Assembly: GCF_028656955.1 (NCBI RefSeq)
Contig: NZ_JAMDGY010000017.1
Location: forward strand, 1-64,000
Source: Pseudomonas fontis
GTDB lineage: Bacteria; Pseudomonadota; Gammaproteobacteria; Pseudomonadales; Pseudomonadaceae
Length of the DNA stretch: 64,000 bases
Direction: 5' to 3'
Positions 52,908 to 62,291 of the stretch are shown here, one piece after another. The stretch's first letter is position 1; each line of letters begins with the position of its first letter. A program made the translations under genes and the position numbers. The notes under the pieces were generated by a model that saw only the letters and a list, made by a program, of their open reading frames with translations, was not told where the DNA came from and searched no databases.

Positions 52908-55900
52908 CAGAAGGTCAACTCCACACCCAGAAGCACGCCATTGGCGCTTTCATAGAGATTGCCGCCCAGCGACTGCTGGTACTCGGTACGTACTTTCAGT
53001 GAGCCGCGATAGGCGTTGTAGCGGTCAGCGTCGAACCACCATTGCCAGCGCAGGCCGACACCGGTGCGCAGGTCCTGGCGCCAGTCGTTGCTCGGGTCCT
53101 GGCTGGAGAACTCGAGGAAGCCGTACGGCATCACGGTTTGCGGCGAATCGGTATTGAGCTTCCAGGTATGCCCCTGCTGGAAGCGTGACAGCCACTGGTG
53201 ATCGCCGGCGCGGGTCCACCAGGCGGCGTCCAGGTAAAGGAAGCGCTCGTCCCATTGGTCTTCATCGACGCGCCAGTCGTTGCGGTAAGCACCCTGGTCG
53301 AGGAACGAGGCGGTGGCGCGCAGGAGAAAGTCGTTGCTGCTTTCGGCATTGCCGCGCAAGTCGCCCCAGTTGCCGCCGACCTTGCTCGGGCTGAGCAGTT
53401 GCCCAAGGCTCAGGCCGTCATATTTGTCGTCGTAGATCTGCCGCTGGTGATACAGCTCGGCGTACAGGTTCAGGTTGGCCTGGCCCAGTGGTTTCCAGCG
53501 CAGGCCGACACCAGTGCCCATGCTCTGGGCATAGTCGCTGCGGCCGATGCCGCCAAACAGCACGCGGCCATATACCGACAGGGTGCTGCCGTTGCGGCTG
53601 GGCTCCTCGCCCAGGGCATGGTCCCACATGGCCAGTTGCACGTTCTGCGACTGGGCGCGGCGGTTTACACCGCTGCCTTCGTTGCGGAAGTTGTCGTTGG
53701 TCGAGATACCGGCCGGCGACCAGGTGCTGGCCAGGGTGACGGTGTCGCGGCGCGACAAGGCTTCATGGGCCCGACGCTGACGGTATTTGCGCGCTTCGAG
53801 GCTGGCGTATTCGTCGTCGCCATCGACCAGGTCCTGCTCCACGTCGATTACCCGGCGCAGCTCCTTGCGCGCCGCCGCGCTGTCTTGCACTTCGTCATAG
53901 CGCCAGGCCAGGGTTTCGCCGATGCGGTAATCCTCGGGGAAGTCGCGGGTGGCCTGTTGCAGGTAGGGGATCGACTGGCTTCGCTGTGCTTCGTCCCTGG
54001 AACCCGCCAGGCGCATGCCGTAGTCGGCGCGGTAGCGCGGCTGTTTGGGTGCCAGGCGCACGGCTTCAGCCAGCCAGCTCAGGCTCAGGGCTTCGTCGCC
54101 ATTCTGCTGGGCCGTCACCGATGCGGCGTAATAGTGGTCGGCGCGTGGCTGGTGTTGCAGTGCCTGGCGCTGACGCTCCAATGCCAGGGTCAGGTCGCCC
54201 TGGCGTTGGGCGATTGCGGCGCCCAATGCCCATTCATCCGCCCCGGCATGGGGGGCTTTGCGCCAGTAGGCTTCGGCGGCCGTCGGGTCATTGGCATTCA
54301 GCGCGCTGCGGGCGGCGGTGAGGCGGGCGTTGGCGGACCATTCAGCGTCACCCAGGCTGTTCCAGATGCGCAGCGCGCCTGACGAGTCGCCAGCAGCTTC
54401 CAGTGCGTAGGCCAGCGGCAGGCGGCTGCCGCGATCACCCATACGCTCGGCGGCCTGGTAATACACCACGGCTGCACCGGGGCGCTCGGGCATGGCGCAG
54501 CGGCCCAATGCACGCAACTGGCCGATCTCGGTCGGGCTGGCTGGAGTTGCCGCGCGAACGCTGTCGCACTGGCCGTTTTCTGCCAGGCGTGCCAGCAGCA
54601 GGGCGCGGTTGGCAGGGTCGACACGCGCCACCAGCGAGCTCATGCGGCGTACATCCAGTGGTGCATCGGCCGGGGCATACAACCCCGCAAGGCGTTGCAG
54701 CAGCGGGGCGGGTAGGCGACCTTGATGACGGTCATAGGCCTGCTCAAGCAACTGGCGGGCGTGTTGCTGCTGACCTGCCTTGAGCTGCAGATAAGTAGCC
54801 TGGTCCAGCGCGGCTAGGCTGCCGTTCTGCCGGTACAGGCGCTCCCAGACTTCGCTGGCCTGGCCCTGACGCCCGGCTTTTTGCAGCAATTCGGCACGAC
54901 GCTGGAGAATCGCCGGCGTCTGCGGCTGACGATCCAGCCAGGCCATGACTTCAGCGGTACGGCCCTCGGCTTGCCAGGTGTCCAGCAATTGCGCCTGGCG
55001 CTGGCTGTCCCAGGGTTCTGGCAGGCGCTGGCTTTGCAGCAGGTCGGTGGCTTGCAGGCGCTGGGCGAGCACCAGCCAGGTTTTCGGGTCGTCTTCGGCG
55101 CGGCACTGGTGCAGTTGTTCCAGCGCTGCCTGCGGATCATGGCGCGACAGCCACTCGGTGGTTTCCAGGCAGGGGCGGTTCAGCTCGCCACTGAGCCGGC
55201 GGACCATGCTGCTGTCATCGCTTTGCCGTGCCAGTTCCCACAGTTGCTGGCGGGTTTGTGGTTGTTTCAGATCGTCCTCGGGCAACGCCTGCAGCCAACG
55301 TCGCGCCTGCTGCACATGGCCCACGGCAATCGCCCGGTCGGCCATGGCCAGGCGGGCGTTGCGCGCGGCCTCGGCGGACGGTGGATTTTTCAACAGGCCT
55401 TGCAAGCCCGCTTCGTCCAGGCGCTGCACGTAGGCATTGGCCAGGCGCTGCCAGCCTTCGGCGGGCAGTTGGCCTTTGGCTGCCAGGGGCGCCAGTTGTT
55501 CGATGGTTTCGTTCCAGTTGCGCAGTTGCTCGGCCCAGTTCGCCCGTGCCAGGCGCAACACGCTGTCGTCGCCGTGCGGGTGAAGCTGGTTGAGCCAGTC
55601 CAACGCGCGCGCGGCGCCGCCGAACTTGGCCAGGCTCAGGCTGTACGCCTGCCACAGGCGCACGCGCTGGTTGAGGTCGCTGTTCGCCATCCAGTTCTCG
55701 ACCTGGGTGCTGGAGGGTGGGTCCTGCTCGATCCAGGTCAGGCGCAGTTGCAGCAGCGCGTCGTTCTGTTCATTGCCCTGTTGCGGGCCGGCCAGTTGTT
55801 CGGCGTCCTTGTACTTGCGCTGATGCGCCAGGGCCTGCACCAGCAGGGCGCGGGCCTCGTCGTTGTTCGGCACCCGTTCGAGCAGGTGACGGGTCAGGCG

Positions 55901-56059
55901 TTCGACTTCCTTCCAGTTGTTGTTTTTGGCTTCGCGGTAGCTGCGGTCCATGTGCGGGTAGCTGCGAAAGCGCTCGAAATCGGTCAGCGGCGCAGCCAAG
56001 CCATGGCAGGCATACAGCGCCAACAACAGGCCGGTGGCCAGGGGCGCGCGTAGTTTCAT
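52907..56059 (-). CDS. nfrA: NfrA-like outer-membrane protein: TPR superhelix plus beta-barrel (1050 aa)
   Basis: A signal peptide (APLATGLLLALYACHGLAAP) is followed by FERFRSYPHMDRSYREA, a mark of NfrA. Many TPR-like helical repeats span about 40-760 (VERLTRHLLERVPNNDEARALLVQALAHQRKYKDAEQL, and so on). The C-terminal 270 residues form an NfrA-type barrel (LASTWSPAGISTNDNFRNEG, VGLRWKPLGQANLNLYAELYHQ) that ends SANGVLLGVELTF. In E. coli, NfrA is the outer-membrane receptor and exporter for the N4 glycan. It overlaps nfrB by ATGA and the DUF4434-like gene by one base. TPR plus barrel is also the layout of BcsC, PgaA and AlgK-AlgE exporters. Confidence 0.9.
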   Translation of the reverse strand: MKLRAPLATGLLLALYACHGLAAPLTDFERFRSYPHMDRSYREAKNNNWKEVERLTRHLLERVPNNDEARALLVQALAHQRKYKDAEQLAGPQQGNEQNDALLQLRLTWIEQDPPSSTQVENWMANSDLNQRVRLWQAYSLSLAKFGGAARALDWLNQLHPHGDDSVLRLARANWAEQLRNWNETIEQLAPLAAKGQLPAEGWQRLANAYVQRLDEAGLQGLLKNPPSAEAARNARLAMADRAIAVGHVQQARRWLQALPEDDLKQPQTRQQLWELARQSDDSSMVRRLSGELNRPCLETTEWLSRHDPQAALEQLHQCRAEDDPKTWLVLAQRLQATDLLQSQRLPEPWDSQRQAQLLDTWQAEGRTAEVMAWLDRQPQTPAILQRRAELLQKAGRQGQASEVWERLYRQNGSLAALDQATYLQLKAGQQQHARQLLEQAYDRHQGRLPAPLLQRLAGLYAPADAPLDVRRMSSLVARVDPANRALLLARLAENGQCDSVRAATPASPTEIGQLRALGRCAMPERPGAAVVYYQAAERMGDRGSRLPLAYALEAAGDSSGALRIWNSLGDAEWSANARLTAARSALNANDPTAAEAYWRKAPHAGADEWALGAAIAQRQGDLTLALERQRQALQHQPRADHYYAASVTAQQNGDEALSLSWLAEAVRLAPKQPRYRADYGMRLAGSRDEAQRSQSIPYLQQATRDFPEDYRIGETLAWRYDEVQDSAAARKELRRVIDVEQDLVDGDDEYASLEARKYRQRRAHEALSRRDTVTLASTWSPAGISTNDNFRNEGSGVNRRAQSQNVQLAMWDHALGEEPSRNGSTLSVYGRVLFGGIGRSDYAQSMGTGVGLRWKPLGQANLNLYAELYHQRQIYDDKYDGLSLGQLLSPSKVGGNWGDLRGNAESSNDFLLRATASFLDQGAYRNDWRVDEDQWDERFLYLDAAWWTRAGDHQWLSRFQQGHTWKLNTDSPQTVMPYGFLEFSSQDPSNDWRQDLRTGVGLRWQWWFDADRYNAYRGSLKVRTEYQQSLGGNLYESANGVLLGVELTF

Positions 56060-58230
56060 GCCACCTCCCGGACGATCTCGAAGGCCGCCTGTTGCTCGGC
56101 GTGTTGGTCGGCGAGGGCACCTTGCAGCACCTCTTCGGTAATGATGCCGCGGGCGATCAGGTGTTCGCCCAGCGACATGCTGTCGGCGTCGAAATCGATC
56201 AGCGCCTGGTTGAACAGGGTGGTCGGGACCATGCCGCGTGCCTGCAACAGGTTGCCGAGCAACACCTGGTGGTGGCTGACCCGCTCAATCAACCCTTCAT
56301 CGTCCTGATGCGCGGCAAGCACCTGCAACATCTGCCGGGTGTCCTCCTTTTGCCAGGGGCTGGGGTAGTGGTAACGCAGGCCAAGGGTCACCCGGCCCTG
56401 AGGGGCGAGGCGGCTGCGTACCGGGCGCTTGAGCTGGCGGCTGATGACCCCCAGGGAAACTTGGCTGACCGGGCCTTCACTGGCCAGCACCAGGGTGTCG
56501 CCGTCTTCGGCCACCGGCAGCACGCCATAGTGCACGGCCAGGCGGCGGGGGATTTGGCTGACCAGTTGCGGGTCGAGCTTGAACGGGTTCAGTGGCGCCC
56601 ACTCCAGGTCCAGTTGTTCGGCCAGGGCCTCGACCAGCTGTTCGCTGTTGATCAGGCCACGCAGCAGCAGTTCGCGGCCCAGGCGCCGACGCACCGGGGC
56701 GGTAATGGCGCTTTGCAGTTGTTCGTCGGAAATCAGGCCCTTGGCGACCAGGCGCTGGCCGAGCGGCGAGCGCGCTGGGGTGGTGAGGGCAGGGAACTCG
56801 TGGGTGGTCTTGTCCCAGGCCACGCGGCGCGAGTCGCCCATCTCCATCACCTGGCGCAGCGCACGCAGGTTGGCGAAGAAGTTGACGAAGTTGCTCCACA
56901 TCATCCGTGGCGCCGACAGCAGGCCCTCGAAAATGCCGTAGTAGCGGGTGACGAAGAAGCCGCGCTGGAACAACCGATTGAGCAGCAGGAAGCCATTGAG
57001 CCAGAGCAGGGTGCTGAGCAGCACGCTGTCGGAGAGGATCGACTGGAAGCGCCAGGCCTCGGGCGCCAGCTGGGTCACCAGCCACATGGCGATCAGCACC
57101 AGGAACAGCAGGTTGACCAGGAAACTCAGCAGGTAGGCGAACAACCCGCGCCGGTCGCGCCAGAGGAAGTAGTTGAGCGCCCCGGTGCGGCTCCAGCCCA
57201 GGTTGGTGGTGCCCTGGAAGACGATGCCGACGATCCAGCGGGATTTTTGCCGGATGGCGTGCTGCCAGTCGCGGGGGAAGTGCTCGCGCACGCAGATCAC
57301 CTGGGCAAACTCGCGGCTCATGCCAAGCCGCCAGTCGCGTTTGAGTGCCAGGTTCGGGTCGCTGATGGAGTAGCGGGCGAAGATGCACTTCATGCCTTTC
57401 TGTTTCAGGCGAAAACCGATGTCGTAGTCTTCGGTGAGGCTCTGCACGTCAAAGGCAATGCCATCGCCGTCTTCAAGCAGGGCGCTGATCGCCCGGCGGC
57501 TGAAGCAGGTGCCGACCCCGGCACTGGGCACCTGGCCGGTCAGGGCCTCGCGCACGATGACGTCCTTGCCATGGTTTTCGGCGAACTCATCGACATAGTG
57601 CCCGGCGGTAAAACCCTTCCACTCCGGGGCGAACGGGTACACCGGGATCTGGATCATGTCCTTGTTCGGCAATAGATAGTTGTACAGCCGCAACTCCATG
57701 GGCGAGATGACGTCTTCGGCGTCATGCAGGATGAACCCGGCGAACTCGATCTTGGCATCGGCCTGGAAGCGCAGCAGCGCGTCGATGATGTTGTTCAGGC
57801 AGTCGGCCTTGCTGGTGGGGCCGGGGCGGGCGCAGACCACCTTGTGCACATTGGGGTAATGCAGGCAAACGGCATCGACGTCGGCCTGGGTTTGTGGGTC
57901 GTTGGGGTAGGTGCCGACGAAGATCTGGTAGTTCTCGTAGTCCAGAGTTGAAGCCGCCAGACGCGCCATTTCGCCGACCACGCCAACCTCGTTCCAGGCC
58001 GGGACCATGATCGCCAGGGGTTTTTCCGGGACTTCGTACAGGCGCTTCTCGTCGGCTTTTTCGTATTTGTCGTAGATCCTGAAGCGCCGGATCAGCTTGC
58101 GCCCCCAGTACACGATGTCGATGAACAGGTCGTCCAGCCCGAGCAGGAACATCAGGCTGGCCAGGGCAATGGCCAGCAGCTTGAGGGCGAACAGTACGTA
58201 GGTGATGAAATCGACTAAACCCAGGCTCAT
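56056..58230 (-). CDS. nfrB: NfrB-like family 2 glycosyltransferase with four MshEN-like c-di-GMP motifs (724 aa)
   Basis: This is an inner-membrane processive glycosyltransferase. After an N-terminal helix, the GT2 domain has MVPAWNEVGVVGEM (near 74), the donor-site HDAEDV (near 168), SLTEDYDIG (near 270) and RQKSRW (near 327), the last two being TED and QxxRW motifs. Membrane helices fill about 350-430. The C-terminal 240 residues carry four motifs of the MshEN type (x-L-G-5x-G-[LIM]-[IV]..A-L..Q): near residues 487, 514, 654 and 683. The last two are separated by exactly five residues, as in MshEN domains. In E. coli, NfrB is activated by c-di-GMP through one such module. It overlaps wecB and nfrA by ATGA at both ends. 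Confidence 0.92.
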   Translation of the reverse strand: MSLGLVDFITYVLFALKLLAIALASLMFLLGLDDLFIDIVYWGRKLIRRFRIYDKYEKADEKRLYEVPEKPLAIMVPAWNEVGVVGEMARLAASTLDYENYQIFVGTYPNDPQTQADVDAVCLHYPNVHKVVCARPGPTSKADCLNNIIDALLRFQADAKIEFAGFILHDAEDVISPMELRLYNYLLPNKDMIQIPVYPFAPEWKGFTAGHYVDEFAENHGKDVIVREALTGQVPSAGVGTCFSRRAISALLEDGDGIAFDVQSLTEDYDIGFRLKQKGMKCIFARYSISDPNLALKRDWRLGMSREFAQVICVREHFPRDWQHAIRQKSRWIVGIVFQGTTNLGWSRTGALNYFLWRDRRGLFAYLLSFLVNLLFLVLIAMWLVTQLAPEAWRFQSILSDSVLLSTLLWLNGFLLLNRLFQRGFFVTRYYGIFEGLLSAPRMMWSNFVNFFANLRALRQVMEMGDSRRVAWDKTTHEFPALTTPARSPLGQRLVAKGLISDEQLQSAITAPVRRRLGRELLLRGLINSEQLVEALAEQLDLEWAPLNPFKLDPQLVSQIPRRLAVHYGVLPVAEDGDTLVLASEGPVSQVSLGVISRQLKRPVRSRLAPQGRVTLGLRYHYPSPWQKEDTRQMLQVLAAHQDDEGLIERVSHHQVLLGNLLQARGMVPTTLFNQALIDFDADSMSLGEHLIARGIITEEVLQGALADQHAEQQAAFEIVREVA

Positions 58231-59393
58231 TGCTCAGTCGGCCTGTTGGCGTTTTCCTCGAGCCACAGGCTCAGCCGTTCAGCGATGCGCTCGCTGGCGT
58301 GACCGTCTCCATACGGGGTGAAGACCTTGCTCATGCGTTTATAGGTCTCAGGGTCGTCAAGCAGCCGCCGGGTTTCCTGGACGATGCGCTCGGTCTGGGT
58401 GCCGACCAGCTTCACCGTGCCGCCTTCGAGCACTGACGGGCGCTCGGTGGTATTGCGCAGCACCAGCAGCGGCTTGCCCAGGGCCGGGGCTTCTTCCTGC
58501 ACGCCGCCGGAGTCGGTGAGGATCACGTAGGCGCGGTCCATCAGCCAGACGAAGTGCTGGTAGTCCTGCGGTGGCACCAGGAAGATGTTCGAGGTGTGCG
58601 ACAGGAATGAGTACACCGCCTTCTGTACCTGCGGGTTGAGGTGCACCGGGTAGACGAACTGCACCTCGGGGTAACGCAAGGCCAGTTCCGCCAGGGCCAG
58701 GCAGATGCGCTCGAAGCCCGGGCCGAAGTTTTCCCGGCGGTGGCCGGTGATCAGGATCATTCGCTGGTCATCGCGCAGCACCGCCAGCGGCGAGTCGGCG
58801 CCCGGCTTCCAGGCGTTGCTGTTGAGGTGCGCGCGCATCCACAGCAGGGCATCGATCACGGTGTTGCCGGTGACTTCGATCTGCTCCAGTTCGACCCCTT
58901 CGCGCAGCAGATTGTTGCGGGCTTTTTTCGTGGGCGGGAAGTGCAGGTCGGCGATCACCCCGGTCAGGCGCCGGTTGGCCTCCTCCGGCCAGGGCGATTT
59001 CAGGTTGCCGGTACGCAGGCCCGCTTCGACGTGGCCGATGGGGATCTGCCGGTTGAACGCTGCCAACGCGGCAATGAAACTGGTGGTGGTGTCGCCGTGG
59101 ACCAGGACGATATCGGGTTGCACCCGCGCGTAGGCCTCGTCGATCTGCCCCAACAGCTGTTTGGAGAGGCTGTTGAGCGTCTGGTTCTGGGTCATCACGT
59201 TGAGGTCTTCATCGACGCTCAGGCCAAAGTCGGTCAGGACCTGCTGGAGCATCTCGCGGTGCTGGCCGGTGGAGCAGATGTTCAGCTCGATCTGCGGCCA
59301 TTCACGCAGTACCCGGGCCAGTGGCGCCATCTTGATCGCTTCGGGCCGAGTGCCGAACACCATCATGACTTTGAAAGACATCCGTTCGCTCAT
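58227..59393 (-). CDS. wecB: UDP-GlcNAc 2-epimerase, WecB type (388 aa)
   Basis: It converts UDP-N-acetylglucosamine to UDP-N-acetylmannosamine, the donor that the N4-glycan pathway needs. Family motifs are present: VMMVFGTRPEAIKMAPL near 9, STGQHREMLQQVL near 41, VLVHGDTTTSFIAALAAF near 96, GHVEAGLRTG near 120, ITGHRRENFG near 218 and TDSGGVQEEAPALGKPLLVLRNTTERP near 295. Length is normal for the non-hydrolysing epimerase. It is the first gene of the five-gene operon, so this pathway has its own supply of ManNAc. ATG 59393 is used; ATG 59381 is a possible alternative. Confidence 0.95.
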   Translation of the reverse strand: MSERMSFKVMMVFGTRPEAIKMAPLARVLREWPQIELNICSTGQHREMLQQVLTDFGLSVDEDLNVMTQNQTLNSLSKQLLGQIDEAYARVQPDIVLVHGDTTTSFIAALAAFNRQIPIGHVEAGLRTGNLKSPWPEEANRRLTGVIADLHFPPTKKARNNLLREGVELEQIEVTGNTVIDALLWMRAHLNSNAWKPGADSPLAVLRDDQRMILITGHRRENFGPGFERICLALAELALRYPEVQFVYPVHLNPQVQKAVYSFLSHTSNIFLVPPQDYQHFVWLMDRAYVILTDSGGVQEEAPALGKPLLVLRNTTERPSVLEGGTVKLVGTQTERIVQETRRLLDDPETYKRMSKVFTPYGDGHASERIAERLSLWLEENANRPTEQ

Positions 59394-59649
59394 GATCCCG
59401 TCTCTACTAACGCGTTGAGGGAGTACGCCGCATCCATGTTTCAGACGTTAGATACAAGCAGCAGATAGCCCGCTTGTCCACTTGCGGGGGACAGTTTTTT
59501 GACGCCAATCAACCCCTTATCTGCTGGCGTCGTGGCATCAAAAGTCCGCCAAAACGACTGAAACTCCGTGCGTTTAATTAAAGCTTGAGTACAATCATCG
59601 GATTTTTCCGGGCCGGGCCTCAGCCCGCCAAGCCGGTTGTGGAAACCTC
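59394..59649. promoter_or_regulatory. Divergent promoter region between the nfr operon and the MHYT-GGDEF-EAL gene
   Basis: This 256-base AT-richer stretch must hold promoters for both directions. A TACAAT at 59590-59595 could be a -10 box for the rightward gene, but no good -35 box is at the right distance. CCCGC..GCGGG (near 59468-59488) forms a short hairpin. No regulator site could be named. Confidence 0.4.
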
Positions 59650-61731
59650 ATGTTGATCGGTAGTTATTCTCCTTCCCTGGTACTGATTTCCTTGTGCGTG
59701 GCGATCCTCGCTTCGTATACCGCCCTCGACCTGACCGGCCGGATTGCCACGGCCAAGGGCCGCGCCGTGCATTTCTGGATGGCGGGTGGGGCGCTGGCCA
59801 TGGGCATCGGCATCTGGTCGATGCACTTCATTGGCATGCTCGCGTTTACCCTGCCGATCCAGCTGGGCTACGACCTGCCGCTGACCGCGCTATCGCTGGT
59901 GGTGGCAGTGATGTCCTCGGGCTTTGCCTTGTGGCTGGTCAGCCAGCCGAGCCTGCCGCGGCGCATGCTCGCGCTGGGCGCGCTGATCATGGGGGCGGGC
60001 ATCAGTTGCATGCACTACATCGGCATGGCGGCCATGCAGATGCAGCCGGGCATCGACTATGACCCGTTGTTGTTTGGCGCCTCGCTGTTGATTGCCGTGG
60101 GCGCCTCGGTCGCAGCCTTGTGGATTGCCTTCCGCCTGCGCCGGCACACTCCCTATGTACGGCAGATTCGCGGCGCGGCAGCGATTGTCATGGGTATCGC
60201 GATTGTCGGCATGCACTACACCGGCATGGCGGCGGCGAACTTCCCCGATGGCAGTTTCTGCGGCGCACTGGGCTCGGGCTTGAGCGGCAATGGCCTGGAT
60301 TACCTGGTGCTGATCACCACGATTGCGGTGCTGGCCGTGGCGCTGCTGACCTCGGTACTGGATGCCCGGCTGGAGTCGCGCACGGCGGAACTGGCGTTGT
60401 CACTGACCCGCGCCAACCAGGAACTGACCCAACTGGCCCTGCACGACACCCTGACCGGGTTGCCGAACCGTACGCTGCTGGCCGACCGGATCGACCAGGC
60501 GATCAGCAAGGTAGCCGAGCAGGGCGGCTATTTTGCGCTGATGTTCATCGATCTGGACGGTTTCAAGCCGGTAAACGATGCCTTTGGCCACCATACCGGC
60601 GACCAGTTGCTCAAGGAAGTCGCCCTGCGCCTGCGCGGCCACCTGCACAGCCAGGACACCCTGGCGCGGATCGGCGGCGACGAGTTCGTCCTGCTGGTGG
60701 AGTTGGATGAGCCTGACGATGCCATGGGGGTGGCTGCCAAGCAGGTCAACCTGGTGTCCCGGTCGTTCCGCGTGGCGGAGCAGAACCTGCAGATTTCCGC
60801 GAGCCTGGGGATTGTCGTATACCCGGGCAATGGCAACGATCAGCTGGAGTTGCTGCGCAACGCGGACGCTGCGATGTACCACGCCAAGAGCGCCGGCAAA
60901 AACGGCTACAGCTTCTTCGATGCCTCGATGAACAGCAACGCGCGGCTGCAATTGCAACTGTTGCAAGACCTGCGCATCGCCCTGGAGCAGCATCAGTTCC
61001 GCCTGTACTACCAGCCAAAATTCGATGCAATCAATTGCCGTCCGATTGGTGCCGAAGCGCTGTTGCGCTGGGAGCACCCGACAATGGGGCTGCTGTTGCC
61101 GGACCGCTTCATCGTGCTGGCCGAGAAGACCGGGCTGATCATCGCGATCGGAGAATGGGTGCTCAATGAAGCCTGCCGGCAGATGCGCATCTGGATCGAC
61201 CAGGGTTACAGCGACTGGCGTATCGCGGTGAACCTGTCGGCGTTGCAGTTCTGCCATATCGGCCTGGTCGACAGTGTGGCTGCCGCGTTGCAACGCCATG
61301 GTCTGCCCGCCAACAGCCTGACCCTGGAAATCACTGAAACCACCGCCATGAGCGATGCCGACGCCAGCATGGAAGTGCTGCAACGCTTGTCGGAGATGGG
61401 CGTGGACCTGTCCATCGACGATTTCGGCACTGGCTACTCAAGCCTGATGTACCTCAAGCGCCTGCCGGCCAACGAGCTGAAGATCGACCGAGGTTTTGTG
61501 CGCGACCTGGAACAGGACAGCGACGATGCCGCGATTGTCTCGGCGATTGTCGCGCTGGGCCAGGCACTGGGGCTGCGGATTGTCGCCGAAGGGGTGGAAA
61601 CCAACCTGCAACAGGATTTCCTGACCCGCCTGGGGTGCGATTCGTTGCAGGGCTATCTGCTGGGTCAGCCGCAACCGGCTGACCGCTTCCTGGTCGAACT
61701 CGAGAAAAATCGGGTGGTCGAGGGGACCTGA
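59650..61731 (+). CDS. MHYT-GGDEF-EAL c-di-GMP turnover protein (693 aa)
   Basis: The N-terminal membrane part has seven helices with three MHYT motifs (SMHFIGM, CMHYIGM, GMHYTGM), which are predicted to bind metal or a gas such as NO. The GGDEF domain is intact (IGGDEFVLLVEL near residue 340) but lacks the RxxD inhibitory site (HSQD there). The EAL domain has all signature residues: EALLRWEHP near 470, NLSALQF, ITETTAMSD, DDFGTGYSSL and AEGVET. It could make or break c-di-GMP; proteins of this layout such as MucR and NbdA mostly degrade it. It is divergent from the nfr operon and may counter the cyclase there. ATG 59650 is the only good start. Confidence 0.93.
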   Translation: MLIGSYSPSLVLISLCVAILASYTALDLTGRIATAKGRAVHFWMAGGALAMGIGIWSMHFIGMLAFTLPIQLGYDLPLTALSLVVAVMSSGFALWLVSQPSLPRRMLALGALIMGAGISCMHYIGMAAMQMQPGIDYDPLLFGASLLIAVGASVAALWIAFRLRRHTPYVRQIRGAAAIVMGIAIVGMHYTGMAAANFPDGSFCGALGSGLSGNGLDYLVLITTIAVLAVALLTSVLDARLESRTAELALSLTRANQELTQLALHDTLTGLPNRTLLADRIDQAISKVAEQGGYFALMFIDLDGFKPVNDAFGHHTGDQLLKEVALRLRGHLHSQDTLARIGGDEFVLLVELDEPDDAMGVAAKQVNLVSRSFRVAEQNLQISASLGIVVYPGNGNDQLELLRNADAAMYHAKSAGKNGYSFFDASMNSNARLQLQLLQDLRIALEQHQFRLYYQPKFDAINCRPIGAEALLRWEHPTMGLLLPDRFIVLAEKTGLIIAIGEWVLNEACRQMRIWIDQGYSDWRIAVNLSALQFCHIGLVDSVAAALQRHGLPANSLTLEITETTAMSDADASMEVLQRLSEMGVDLSIDDFGTGYSSLMYLKRLPANELKIDRGFVRDLEQDSDDAAIVSAIVALGQALGLRIVAEGVETNLQQDFLTRLGCDSLQGYLLGQPQPADRFLVELEKNRVVEGT

Positions 61732-61734
61732 AAC

Positions 61735-61992
61735 TCAGGCCGAGCGCAGGGCGCAGGAGGGCTGGAAGGTTTCGAGTTCGTCTTCCACGGCCTCGATGAT
61801 GCGTTCGACATCGGCGGCGGCCATGACCGTGGCGCAGGGGATACCGGCAATGGCCAGCAGGGTTTCGCCGGTGCTGCGGTCGAACAGCCGCGCGACCATG
61901 CTGCGTGGGGCATCCATGCTGGCTTCGAAGCCCAGCGGATGGAAGTGCCAGCGCATCATCTGGCAGGCGTTGGGAAAGGTGAGTTTGTTCAT
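61735..61992 (-). CDS. DUF1652 family protein (85 aa)
   Basis: MNKLTFPNACQMMRWHFHPL is followed by SMVARLFDRSTGETLLAIAGIPC and a helical C-terminus (DVERIIEAVEDELETFQ). This is the DUF1652 pattern of small Pseudomonas proteins of unknown role. ATG 61992 has an AAGGAGG site 6 bases upstream, so longer upstream starts are rejected. It converges on the MHYT gene with a 3-base gap. No signal peptide is present. Confidence 0.85.
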   Translation of the reverse strand: MNKLTFPNACQMMRWHFHPLGFEASMDAPRSMVARLFDRSTGETLLAIAGIPCATVMAAADVERIIEAVEDELETFQPSCALRSA

Positions 61993-62291
61993 GCTGGCCT
62001 CCTTGTACGGCTGAACCCCTGGCCTGGACCCTGGCCTGTCGCCCACGCCTCCAATGGCCGGGCAGGACCCTAAACATAGCAGGCCTGACATGACTGTTTG
62101 GGAACTATTCCCGGTCATTTTCCCGCCTTATGACCCACGTCACACACTGGCGCATGACCGTCCGGCGTACGCAAACGTTTGAGCCGCAGATTTCACCGGG
62201 GCCGGCGGGACGTTCTGCTATTTTTACCGACAGTCGGCTGGGATGCCCGCGTTGGCCTTTCTGACCAACGGCTCAGTCAAGGAGACACCCC

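Noticed and set aside
50913..57675. Long plus-strand frames (400-650 codons) opposite the nfr operon and the cyclase
   Set aside because: The minus-strand frames have clear domains, overlapping starts and motifs. The plus-strand translations are Arg/His/Gln-rich with none.
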